Assembly (NCBI GenBank): GCA_020634885.1
Contig: JACKAW010000013.1
Coordinates: 1 to 24,274 of the forward strand
DNA from: Anaerolineales bacterium
Lineage (GTDB): Bacteria; Chloroflexota; Anaerolineae; Anaerolineales; Villigracilaceae
DNA length: 24,274 bases
Direction: 5' to 3'
Part shown: piece by piece, positions 5,465-12,570 of the stretch
How positions within the stretch are numbered: position 1 is the stretch's first letter
How the letters are laid out: each line of letters opens with the position of its first letter
Notes under the pieces: model-generated
The model's database searches: none
Told to the model about the DNA's origin: nothing
Seen by the model: the letters and a program-made list of their open reading frames with translations, nothing else
Position numbers and translations under genes: made by a program

Positions 5465-6562
5465 ATGTCTCAAACAATTTCCGCAGGACGTACCCCCACC
5501 ATTCGAATTAGTTCCATCGGCGGCGACCTCAGTTTTGTTGGCTGGGAAGGCGATGATATTTTGCTCAAAGCTGATGACGATGAACTCACCATCAGCCAGG
5601 ATGGCGACGAGGTAAACCTTGTATGCAGCGATGATCTATCTATGCGAGTACCAAAAGCCGCAACCGTATTTATCGACAACATCGGCGGCGATGCTTCCAT
5701 TCGCGGGGTGATGGGTGATATCGAATTGAAAAGTATCGGCGGCGACCTTTCGATGCGGGATGTATATAACGTAGCAATAGAATCGGTTCACGCGGACTTT
5801 AGCCTGCGTGGTGGAAAAGGGAATTTATACATCCGTAAAGCGGATTCTGATGTTTCCATCCGTGATGTCGATGGACACATCACCCTCGACTCGATCTCCG
5901 ATGACCTTGCCCTGCGTGATGTGCGCGGGAATGTTTCTGCCAATGTGGGGGAGGATGTGGTTTTGTATTTGAATCCGCAGCCGGGAAATACATACACGGT
6001 AAATGCGGGTGATGATATTTTGTTGGTGATGCCGCCAAAGGCGGGCGCTGTTCTCAACATGAGTGCGGACGAGATCAATATTGATTGGGATGGTGTTGAT
6101 CTTGAGGAAGATGCTACAAACGCTTCCATGACTCTGGGTGATGGTTCTGCCAGCATTACCTTAAGCGCGGGTGGTGATATCCGTGTTTCAAACCGTTCCG
6201 ATGCAGGCGAATCGGCGGAAGATTTTGGTAACTTTGCCGCAATGGGCATGGATTGGTCTGGCTTTGGTGACCGTATTTCGCGGAGGGTGGAACAGGCAAC
6301 CGAACGTGCCCAGCGCAAGATCGAAGCTGCAAACCGCCGTGTTGAACAAAAAGTCCGCGAGGCTGAACGGCGTGGACGGGGGAAAGCGGTATTGGAAGTT
6401 GGACGCTGGAATTGGGATTTCTCGCCGAAAGGTGTGCCCATGCCTCCAAAATCCAAAGTATCAGATGAAGAAAGACTGACGATCTTGAAAATGTTACAGG
6501 AAAAGAAGATCACAGCAGAAGATGCAGAAAAACTTTTATCGGCACTTGAAGGAGGTTCTTAA
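5465..6562 (+). CDS. DUF4097-like beta-helix protein with C-terminal SHOCT-like module
   Basis: A 365-residue protein without signal peptide or membrane segment. Residues about 15-240 are a repetitive beta-solenoid like DUF4097/YvlB proteins. Motifs such as IGGDASIRGV (73), IGGDLSMRDV (91), VHADFSLRGG (108), ADSDVSIRDV (126) and ISDDLALRDV (144) recur every 18 residues or so. A charged, probably coiled-coil stretch follows (268-305, rich in Arg/Glu/Ala). Residues 333-362 are a SHOCT-like module (ILKMLQEKKITAEDAEKLL). In the YvlB/LiaX proteins I recall, this module is N-terminal; here it is C-terminal. The ribosome binding site GAGGAGG lies in the end of the upstream gene, and its stop overlaps the next start (TAATG). 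The molecular role is unknown; envelope-stress sensing is plausible. Confidence 0.8.
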   Translation: MSQTISAGRTPTIRISSIGGDLSFVGWEGDDILLKADDDELTISQDGDEVNLVCSDDLSMRVPKAATVFIDNIGGDASIRGVMGDIELKSIGGDLSMRDVYNVAIESVHADFSLRGGKGNLYIRKADSDVSIRDVDGHITLDSISDDLALRDVRGNVSANVGEDVVLYLNPQPGNTYTVNAGDDILLVMPPKAGAVLNMSADEINIDWDGVDLEEDATNASMTLGDGSASITLSAGGDIRVSNRSDAGESAEDFGNFAAMGMDWSGFGDRISRRVEQATERAQRKIEAANRRVEQKVREAERRGRGKAVLEVGRWNWDFSPKGVPMPPKSKVSDEERLTILKMLQEKKITAEDAEKLLSALEGGS

Positions 6563-7203
6563 TGTCATCTGAAGAACGCAGCAAGATTTTGCAAATGGTA
6601 GTGGACGGCAAGATCAGTGCAGAAGAAGCCGCCAGCCTGATGCGTGCTCTGGACGAATCGGTAGAGGAGGAAACTGATTCGGCGGAGCCTGAGGTTTTGG
6701 AATTTGAATCAGTTTCGAGCGGAGAGAGAAGCGATGCTCCAGAAATTGATGAAGTCCGCCGCCGCGCACATCGCTTTTCCAGTGCATTTCTCTGGATCGG
6801 CATCCTCGTTACTGTGTTTATTGCATGGTGGATGTTTGGAATTCAGCAGAACGCCGGTTTGAATTTTTGGTTCTTCTGCCTTGGAATGCCGTTGACTTTT
6901 GGTATTTTGTTGATCGCCATGGGCGCCGGGAGTAAGACCTCGCGCTGGCTGTATGTCAATGTGGATCGCACACGTTCAAAAGACCCGGGGGGCCCGCGTA
7001 AGATTTCCCTTGCGTTCCCGCTTCCACTTGGTTTTGCGGGATGGTTCATTCGCAATTTTGGCAGCCGTATTGAAGGGTTGAAGAATACGAATGTGGATGA
7101 TGTGGTGAACGCAATTGCGATGACGAAGGATATGACTGACCCTTTGATCGTGCATGTGGATGATGCCGATGATGGTGAACGGGTGCAGGTTTTTATAGGA
7201 TAA
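6562..7203 (+). CDS. Two-TM membrane protein with N-terminal SHOCT-like module
   Basis: A 213-residue protein. Residues 3-31 are a SHOCT-like module (ILQMVVDGKISAEEAASLM). An acidic linker (32-64) and a short basic stretch (66-71) follow. Two transmembrane helices lie at about 73-94 and 100-122. A soluble C-terminal domain (128-213) ends in DDADDGERVQVFIG. With both termini on the same side and a basic stretch before the first helix, the soluble parts are probably cytoplasmic. The C-terminal domain resembles that of the 127-residue protein at 8560-8943, so the two are paralogues. Start and upstream stop overlap by one base (TAATG), implying translational coupling, with GGAGG seven bases upstream. 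I cannot name a family beyond the SHOCT-like part. Confidence 0.75.
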   Translation: MSSEERSKILQMVVDGKISAEEAASLMRALDESVEEETDSAEPEVLEFESVSSGERSDAPEIDEVRRRAHRFSSAFLWIGILVTVFIAWWMFGIQQNAGLNFWFFCLGMPLTFGILLIAMGAGSKTSRWLYVNVDRTRSKDPGGPRKISLAFPLPLGFAGWFIRNFGSRIEGLKNTNVDDVVNAIAMTKDMTDPLIVHVDDADDGERVQVFIG

Positions 7204-7206
7204 AAA

Positions 7207-8481
7207 ATGGAAACAGTTAAGAAGCAACCTTTATTAAGTGGTTTATTGATTTTGTTTTTAACTGCCATGATCTTTGCGAATATTGGTGGAAATATGTACG
7301 AAGGGTTGATGCCTTTGTACTTGAAAGAATTGAACGCAAAAATTACGGATATTGGTTTATTCTTTACACTGGCACAAGTGGTGCCGTTGTTCTTGCAAAT
7401 TCTTGGCGGCTGGGTTTCAGATTCGCTGGGACGTTTGCGCGCCATTGCGATAGGCAGTGTGTTCGGATTGCTTGGTTTTATTCCGCTTGTACTGGCAGAT
7501 ACCTGGCATTGGCTGCTGCTTGCCACGGCGGTGGGGGCGATTGCCCGCGCATTGGTGGGACCGAGTTTTGATGCCTTCATTGCTGAACATTCCAGCGAGG
7601 AAAATCGCGGCAAGGTGTATGGGATTTCGCAGGCGATCTTCATGGTTGTAACGGTGGTGGGTCCGCCGCTGGGCGGCTGGCTGGCTGGCTCTTTCGGCTT
7701 TAAGTTGATGTTGTTCGTGGCAGGTGTTTTTTATGCTGTTGCGGTTGCCATCCGTTTGGGTATGGCGCGTGAAGCCGCCAAAGGGGAGCAGGCGAACGGT
7801 GAGAAGAAGACCTTGTCCTTCTCCAGTTTAAGATCGAATTTGGTTTCGATGGCGGCGCTTGTGTTTGGCGGCGGCTTGATCACCTGGATGCTCATTACGG
7901 ATGGTTTGCGCGATGTTTCCTTCCAGTTTTCCGGGAGTCTCTTTCCGGTGTACATGCAAGAGGTTGGCGGGTTATCGTATCAACAGATCGGTTGGGTGAC
8001 TTCTGTCTTCGGTATTTTTATGATGTTGAGTACAATTCCTGGCGGCTGGCTTTCAGATAAAGCCGGGGAGCGGGTGGGTATTGCACTGGGCATGATTCTT
8101 ATGTCTACGGCATTGTTCGTGTTGGTGGGTATTTATCCGCTGGGGGCTTCAGGGCAATGGTTGTATTATGTGGGCTGGGGGCTGGCTGGGTTGGGTGCAG
8201 GAGTTTCGCAGCCTGCGTACTCTTCATTGATCAGCAAGGCGGTGCCAAAGGAACAGCGCGGATTGGCGTTCGGTTTGCTCAGCACCAGTTTGGGAATCGT
8301 CTCGCTTCCGGCTCCATGGATCGGCGCCCAGCTTTGGGATAAGTTTGGTCCAACCGCACCGTTTACGATCACAGCATCGGTTTTGATGCTTTCGGTCATT
8401 CCGATCTGGTTAAAATTCAAGCTCCCCAAAACAGAAGTTTCTGCCGGAGAGGAAACCATTGCCCCCGCAGCCGCAGATTAG
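7207..8481 (+). CDS. MFS transporter, multidrug-efflux type
   Basis: A 424-residue Major Facilitator Superfamily protein with about 12 hydrophobic helices. The loop 2-3 signature is GGWVSDSLGRLR (67-78), and a similar one is present in the second half (GGWLSDKAGERVG). These mark proton-coupled MFS carriers; an efflux role for drugs or sugars is typical, but the substrate cannot be read from sequence. It begins four bases after the preceding stop; the only ribosome binding site is a weak AGGA in that stop region, suggesting coupling. Being embedded between two SHOCT-like paralogues suggests it is part of the same response. Confidence 0.88.
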   Translation: METVKKQPLLSGLLILFLTAMIFANIGGNMYEGLMPLYLKELNAKITDIGLFFTLAQVVPLFLQILGGWVSDSLGRLRAIAIGSVFGLLGFIPLVLADTWHWLLLATAVGAIARALVGPSFDAFIAEHSSEENRGKVYGISQAIFMVVTVVGPPLGGWLAGSFGFKLMLFVAGVFYAVAVAIRLGMAREAAKGEQANGEKKTLSFSSLRSNLVSMAALVFGGGLITWMLITDGLRDVSFQFSGSLFPVYMQEVGGLSYQQIGWVTSVFGIFMMLSTIPGGWLSDKAGERVGIALGMILMSTALFVLVGIYPLGASGQWLYYVGWGLAGLGAGVSQPAYSSLISKAVPKEQRGLAFGLLSTSLGIVSLPAPWIGAQLWDKFGPTAPFTITASVLMLSVIPIWLKFKLPKTEVSAGEETIAPAAAD

Positions 8482-8559
8482 AAGTAGGTAGTTAGATACC
8501 CAATTTGTATATTTTACAGATTGCAAAGAAAGAAAATACATCCGAAAGGAGTGATGAAC

Positions 8560-8943
8560 ATGGCAAATGCAGAAGAAAGAATGAAAATACTCAAATTGAT
8601 CGAGGAAGGCAAGATCAGCGCGGAGGAGGGCGCCAAACTGCTCTCGGCTCTCAGCGATTCTCGCAAGGGCTTGCCAAATCCGCCGCGTCCGCCTTCTGCT
8701 GGCGGGGCGCGGATGCTGCGAGTGCGCGTCACCGATACCCGCACCGGGCGCTCCAAAGCCTCGGTACAAATTCCGCTTGCATTGGTTGATGCAGGTCTCA
8801 AGATCGGCGCTCACTTCGCACCCGAAGTACAAGGCGTGGATATGAGCAACGTGATGGAAGCCCTGCGGATGGGCGTCACCGGCAAGATCATCGACGTGAC
8901 TGACGAAGAAGATGGCGAACACGTTGAGATCTTTGTAGAATAA
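8560..8943 (+). CDS. Small soluble SHOCT-like protein
   Basis: A 127-residue cytoplasmic protein. Residues 3-32 are a SHOCT-like module (ILKLIEEGKISAEEGAKLL). A Pro-rich linker (38-46) follows, then an 80-residue C-terminal domain (52-127) ending in DVTDEEDGEHVEIFVE. That domain aligns with the C-terminus of the two-TM protein upstream, but here the membrane helices are absent. I chose ATG 8560 (MANAEERM) because AAAGGAG lies eight bases upstream; ATG 8554 is too close to it, and earlier starts add non-family residues. The gap from the upstream MFS gene is 78 bases, so it may have its own promoter. Function unknown. Confidence 0.8.
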   Translation: MANAEERMKILKLIEEGKISAEEGAKLLSALSDSRKGLPNPPRPPSAGGARMLRVRVTDTRTGRSKASVQIPLALVDAGLKIGAHFAPEVQGVDMSNVMEALRMGVTGKIIDVTDEEDGEHVEIFVE

Positions 8944-8959
8944 ACAAAGGAAAAAACTC

Positions 8960-8995
8960 ATGTATCTTTTCGGCTTTTTTAGACTTGCACGCTAA
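8960..8995 (+). CDS. Possible 11-codon leader peptide
   Basis: ATG to TAA encodes MYLFGFFRLAR, with AAAGGA eight bases upstream, in the gap between the small SHOCT-like gene and the second MFS gene. It precedes a large hairpin (9021-9066), an arrangement seen in translational attenuation of efflux genes. One short frame in a gap is weak evidence, and it may not be translated. Confidence 0.2.
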   Translation: MYLFGFFRLAR

Positions 8996-9020
8996 ACAGC
9001 GTTGTAAATACTTTGCAGCC

Positions 9021-9066
9021 ACAAACGGCAGATCGCATTTCATATATGAGATGCGCTGCCGTTTGT
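9021..9066. other. Large stem-loop upstream of second MFS gene
   Basis: ACAAACGGCAG and CTGCCGTTTGT form an 11-bp outer stem. After a two-base bulge (AT), CGCATTTCA pairs with TGAGATGCG (one G-T pair) around loop TATA. It lacks a T-run, so it is not a typical terminator. It could be an mRNA stabiliser, an attenuator partner or a mobile palindromic repeat. Confidence 0.6.
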
Positions 9067-9091
9067 AGTCATTTTACAAGGACACTTATAA

Positions 9092-10429
9092 ATGGACACT
9101 TCTTCCAAACAACCCAGCGGCATGTTTGGCTTTACCATCGTCTGGCTTGGGCAAATCATTTCAGTGCTTGCCAGCGCCATGAGCCAGTTTGGTCTGACCA
9201 TCTTTGTATTCGAACAGACCGGCAGCGCCACCGCGTTGGGATTAATGCAAGTCTTTTTCATGACCCCCTTCCTTCTAATTTCCCCGATCGCCGGTGTGAT
9301 GGTAGACCGCCACAACCGCAAAATGATGATGATGGTCAGCGACCTCGCAGCCGGACTTGCCACCATCATGATCCTTGTGCTTCAATCGTTGGGCATTCTC
9401 CAATTTTGGCATTTGTATCTAACCGCAGTCGTTTATGGGCTGGGCATGGCATTTCAGTGGCCCGCCTACTCAGCCGCCATCAGTACCATGGTTCCAAAGG
9501 AACAGTACGCCCGTGCCAACGGCATGATGTCTCTGGTAGATGCCGGTCCCGGTGTGATCGCCCCGCTTTTAGCAGGAGCATTGCTGCCCGTCATCGGCTT
9601 GACAGGCATTCTCACCTTTGATGTCGTCACCTTCCTGCTCGCCATCGCCGCGCTCTCCATCGTACATATTCCGCAGCCCAAGAAAACACAAGAAGGCGAA
9701 CAGGGCAAAGGCAGCGTTTGGAAAGAAGCCGCCTACGGATTTAAATACATTTTCGCACGCCCCAGCCTGCTCGGCTTGCAATTGACCTTCTTTATCGGCA
9801 ACCTCTTCGCAGGCATCGGCATGACGGTCTTCGCCCCCATGATCCTCTCCCGCACCGACAACAACAGCCTCATCCTCGGCTCTGCCCAAACCGCTGGCGC
9901 AGTGGGCGGGCTGATCGGCGGTATTGCCATGAGCGCGTGGGGCGGCTTCAAAAAGCGCGTACATGGCGTCCTCATCGGTTGGATGATCACAGGCACAGGC
10001 ATGGCAATTCTCGGCTTAACCGGCGGCTTACCCATCTGGATCATCGGCATGGTCATTGGCGCGTTGGTCATTCCGCTTGTCAACGGCTCCAACCAAGCCA
10101 TCTGGCAGGCAAAGGTCGCCCCCGATGTACAAGGACGCGTCTTCTCTGCCCGTCGCTTGATCGCCTGGTTCACCAACCCCATTTCACCCATCATCGCCGG
10201 AACCCTCGCCGATTTTGTACTCGAACCGCAAATGCGCACAACCAGCGTACTTTCACAAACCTTCGGCTCACTGGTCGGCACAGGTCCCGGTGCAGGCATG
10301 GGGCTCATCTTATTCTTCTGTGGGCTTATGGCAGTTCTTGTCGGCATCACCGGATACTTCATCCCCGCCATACGAGATGCCGAAACACTCCTGCCCGATC
10401 ACGACGAACTCACACCCGCAGCCGAATAA
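9092..10429 (+). CDS. MFS transporter, MFS_3/EntS-like exporter
   Basis: A 445-residue, roughly 12-helix carrier. The N-terminus (FTIVWLGQIISVLASAMSQFG) and loop 2-3 signature GVMVDRHNRKMMMMVSD (68-84) are typical of the MFS_3 group, which contains macrolide exporters and the enterobactin exporter EntS. YGLGMAFQWPAYSAAIS and VPKEQYARANGM are further family-like stretches. The substrate is unknown. ATG 9092 has AAGG about ten bases upstream. It lies 148 bases beyond the small SHOCT-like gene, separated by a large hairpin, and is followed by an intrinsic terminator, so it closes this gene block. It is not closely similar to the first MFS protein. Confidence 0.88.
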   Translation: MDTSSKQPSGMFGFTIVWLGQIISVLASAMSQFGLTIFVFEQTGSATALGLMQVFFMTPFLLISPIAGVMVDRHNRKMMMMVSDLAAGLATIMILVLQSLGILQFWHLYLTAVVYGLGMAFQWPAYSAAISTMVPKEQYARANGMMSLVDAGPGVIAPLLAGALLPVIGLTGILTFDVVTFLLAIAALSIVHIPQPKKTQEGEQGKGSVWKEAAYGFKYIFARPSLLGLQLTFFIGNLFAGIGMTVFAPMILSRTDNNSLILGSAQTAGAVGGLIGGIAMSAWGGFKKRVHGVLIGWMITGTGMAILGLTGGLPIWIIGMVIGALVIPLVNGSNQAIWQAKVAPDVQGRVFSARRLIAWFTNPISPIIAGTLADFVLEPQMRTTSVLSQTFGSLVGTGPGAGMGLILFFCGLMAVLVGITGYFIPAIRDAETLLPDHDELTPAAE

Positions 10430-10435
10430 AACCCC

Positions 10436-10465
10436 AACCGGATGAAACCCTCATCCGGTTTTTTT
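10436..10465 (+). terminator. Intrinsic terminator after second MFS gene
   Basis: AACCGGATGA, loop AACCC, TCATCCGGTT make a 10-bp stem running into seven T's (10459-10465). It begins seven bases after the stop codon. Confidence 0.92.
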
Positions 10466-10539
10466 ATTGGATAAAAAGCCACGGCTCATCCCACCAATGG
10501 GCTTGATGCGCCACCCCAAACATTTTCCACGCTGTGAGA

Positions 10540-10545
10540 TATACT
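10540..10545 (+). promoter_or_regulatory. Possible -10 box for the reductase gene
   Basis: TATACT would start transcription near 10552, leaving only about 13 bases before ATG, just enough for the GAAGGAG ribosome binding site. No clear -35 is visible. Confidence 0.35.
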
Positions 10546-10564
10546 CCTGCCGAAGGAGAACTCC

Positions 10565-11491
10565 ATGAAAATAGTCATCTTTGGAACCGGCGGTGTAGGC
10601 GGATACTTCGGCGGCAAACTTGCCCAGCACGGCGCAGACGTAACCTTCATTGCCCGAGGCGCCCATCTGGAAGCCATCCGAGCAAATGGTTTGCGTGTAG
10701 AATCCATAGACGGAGATTTCACCATCCACCCCGCTCAAGCCACCGACAACCCGCAAACCATCGGCAAAGCAGACCTGATTCTTCTTTGCACGAAAGCCTG
10801 GCAGTTGAATGAAGCCATTCAACAAATGAAACCGATGGTGGCGGAGAATACCGTGATCCTGCCATTGCTCAATGGCATGGAACACATGGACGCGCTCCTA
10901 CAAGCCTTTGGCGCACAGCACGTCATCGGCGGCTTGTGCCGCATCAGCGCCTTTATCGGCGAGCCGGGAGTGATCCGCCATGTGGGAGTCAAACCGCAGA
11001 TCATGTACGGCGAATGGGATAACTCACACACCGCGCGTGTAGAGAAGATCCACGCGCTATTCACCGCCATTGACGGCATCGCTGCCGAAATTCCCGCCGA
11101 TATTCAAACCGCCATGTGGGAAAAATTCATCTTCATAGCCGGGGTAAGTGGAGTGGGGTCATACACTCGTTTGCCTATTGGCGAATACCGCAATACTCCC
11201 GAACTTCGTACCATGCTGCAAAACGCATTTGAAGAAACTGCCGCCATTGCCCGCGCTCGCGGCGTCGCCATCCCTGAAAATTTTGTGCAAGATACCATGC
11301 ACCGCATTGACGGTATCGCCGCAAGCGTCACCCCATCCATGCAAAAGGATATGATGGCGGGGCGTCCCTCCGAACTCAACGAGCAAACTGGCGCAGTCAT
11401 TCGCATGGGCAAGATGGCTAACGTGGCAACTCCCACACACGAAAAACTATTTGCCGCCCTGCTGCCTTTCGAACAAAAAGCGCGTGGTTAG
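10565..11491 (+). CDS. Ketopantoate reductase (PanE/ApbA)-family oxidoreductase
   Basis: A 308-residue NADPH-dependent reductase of the 2-dehydropantoate 2-reductase family. The N-terminal Rossmann motif is FGTGGVGGYFGG (6-17). LLCTKAWQ (74-80) and LPLLNGMEH (99-107) follow, then the catalytic lysine K187 (MWEKFIF) and GRPSELN (267-272). The two asparagines that follow the lysine at +4 and +8 in E. coli PanE are Ile191 and Ser195 here. The fold is clear, but the physiological substrate may not be ketopantoate, so I give no gene symbol. ATG 10565 follows GAAGGAG by six bases. It sits alone between a terminator and a spacer. Confidence 0.85.
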   Translation: MKIVIFGTGGVGGYFGGKLAQHGADVTFIARGAHLEAIRANGLRVESIDGDFTIHPAQATDNPQTIGKADLILLCTKAWQLNEAIQQMKPMVAENTVILPLLNGMEHMDALLQAFGAQHVIGGLCRISAFIGEPGVIRHVGVKPQIMYGEWDNSHTARVEKIHALFTAIDGIAAEIPADIQTAMWEKFIFIAGVSGVGSYTRLPIGEYRNTPELRTMLQNAFEETAAIARARGVAIPENFVQDTMHRIDGIAASVTPSMQKDMMAGRPSELNEQTGAVIRMGKMANVATPTHEKLFAALLPFEQKARG

Positions 11492-11625
11492 CGAACAGTA
11501 AACACTGATAACTTACAACTGTCCACTACCAACTACCAACCACCCACCGCCCCACCTACCCGAACTTCCAGTACACACCTGAAAGATTTACCGATACACT
11601 CCAGCCATTACAAGGAGTATTGATA

Positions 11626-12534
11626 ATGAGTAAAAACATTTTTAACGAACTTTCAGAATCCATGGCAAACGCGGCTGAAAAAGCCGGTTCATACACCGTG
11701 ATGGTAGATGCCCGTCGCCGTATGCCCGCCAGCGGTGTGGTAATTTCAAAAGAGATCGTCTTAACTGCTGGTCATGTAGTGGAACGCGAAGAGGGGATCA
11801 AAATTATTTTCCACGACGGCACGGAAACCACCGCCCGCCTCATCGGTCGAGACCCGGGCACGGATCTGGCAGTTCTAAAACTTGATGCCGCTTCTGCCAC
11901 CCCCGCCGAAATTGCAAAACAGCCTGCCCGTGTTGGGCAATTTGTCCTCGCCCTTGGCAGACCCTCCCCAAACGGAATTGAAGCCAGCTTCGGCACCGTG
12001 AACAAGATCGGCGGACCCGTCCGCACCGGACGCGGCGGCATGTTGGATGCCTACATCAAGACCGATGTGGTTTCCTACCCGGGCTTTTCTGGTGGTCCGC
12101 TGATTAATGGCGCAGGTGAAATGTACGGTATCAACACTTCCGGTTTTGGCATGGGCGGCGAAGCGGTAACCATCCCTGCCGAAGTGGCGGTAAAAATTGC
12201 CGAAGCGCTCGCAAAACACGGCAAGATCAAACATGGATATATCGGCATTCGCAGCCAGATCGTAAACCTGCCATCTGATGCGGTGAAGCAGCTTAATCGT
12301 GAACAGGAAACCGGCTTACTGATCGTCGGCATCGAAAAAGACAGCCCCGCCGAAAAAAGCGGACTTGGTTTGATCGTAGGGGATATTCTTGTAGGGATTG
12401 CCGGAATTGCCGTTGCAGATCACGAAGACCTCTTCGCCCGCCTGAGCGGGGATGTGGTTGGAAAAACCGTGGCGGTGGATGTACTTCGCGGCGGCAAATT
12501 GCAATCTGTTGAAATCGTTGTTGGTGAAAGATAA
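11626..12534 (+). CDS. HtrA/DegP-like serine protease with one PDZ domain
   Basis: A 302-residue trypsin-like protease with the complete triad His50 (LTAGHVV), Asp80 (GTDLAVLKLD) and Ser155 (GFSGGP, where most relatives have GNSGGP). A PDZ domain spans about 203-300 (GYIGIRS ... GLIVGDILVGI). No signal peptide or membrane anchor is present, so it appears cytoplasmic, unlike most HtrA proteins, which act outside the membrane. ATG 11626 has AAGGAG eight bases upstream; a TTG six bases earlier lies too close to it. A -10-like TACACT (11595-11600) would give a very short leader. The LuxR-type gene follows 36 bases later, so the two may be cotranscribed. Confidence 0.9.
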   Translation: MSKNIFNELSESMANAAEKAGSYTVMVDARRRMPASGVVISKEIVLTAGHVVEREEGIKIIFHDGTETTARLIGRDPGTDLAVLKLDAASATPAEIAKQPARVGQFVLALGRPSPNGIEASFGTVNKIGGPVRTGRGGMLDAYIKTDVVSYPGFSGGPLINGAGEMYGINTSGFGMGGEAVTIPAEVAVKIAEALAKHGKIKHGYIGIRSQIVNLPSDAVKQLNREQETGLLIVGIEKDSPAEKSGLGLIVGDILVGIAGIAVADHEDLFARLSGDVVGKTVAVDVLRGGKLQSVEIVVGER

Positions 12535-12570
12535 CGCTTAACCTCAACGGAGCCAGGCATAGGAGAATAA

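Noticed and set aside
5788..6513. 241-codon open frame on the - strand inside the beta-helix gene
   Set aside because: It is antisense to a clearly structured protein, has no recognisable motif or ribosome binding site, and its composition is Ser/Arg-rich, as expected for a shadow frame.
9013..9621. 202-codon + strand frame overlapping the second MFS gene
   Set aside because: Rich in His, Arg and Cys without domains; the overlapping MFS frame has clear transmembrane helices and motifs.
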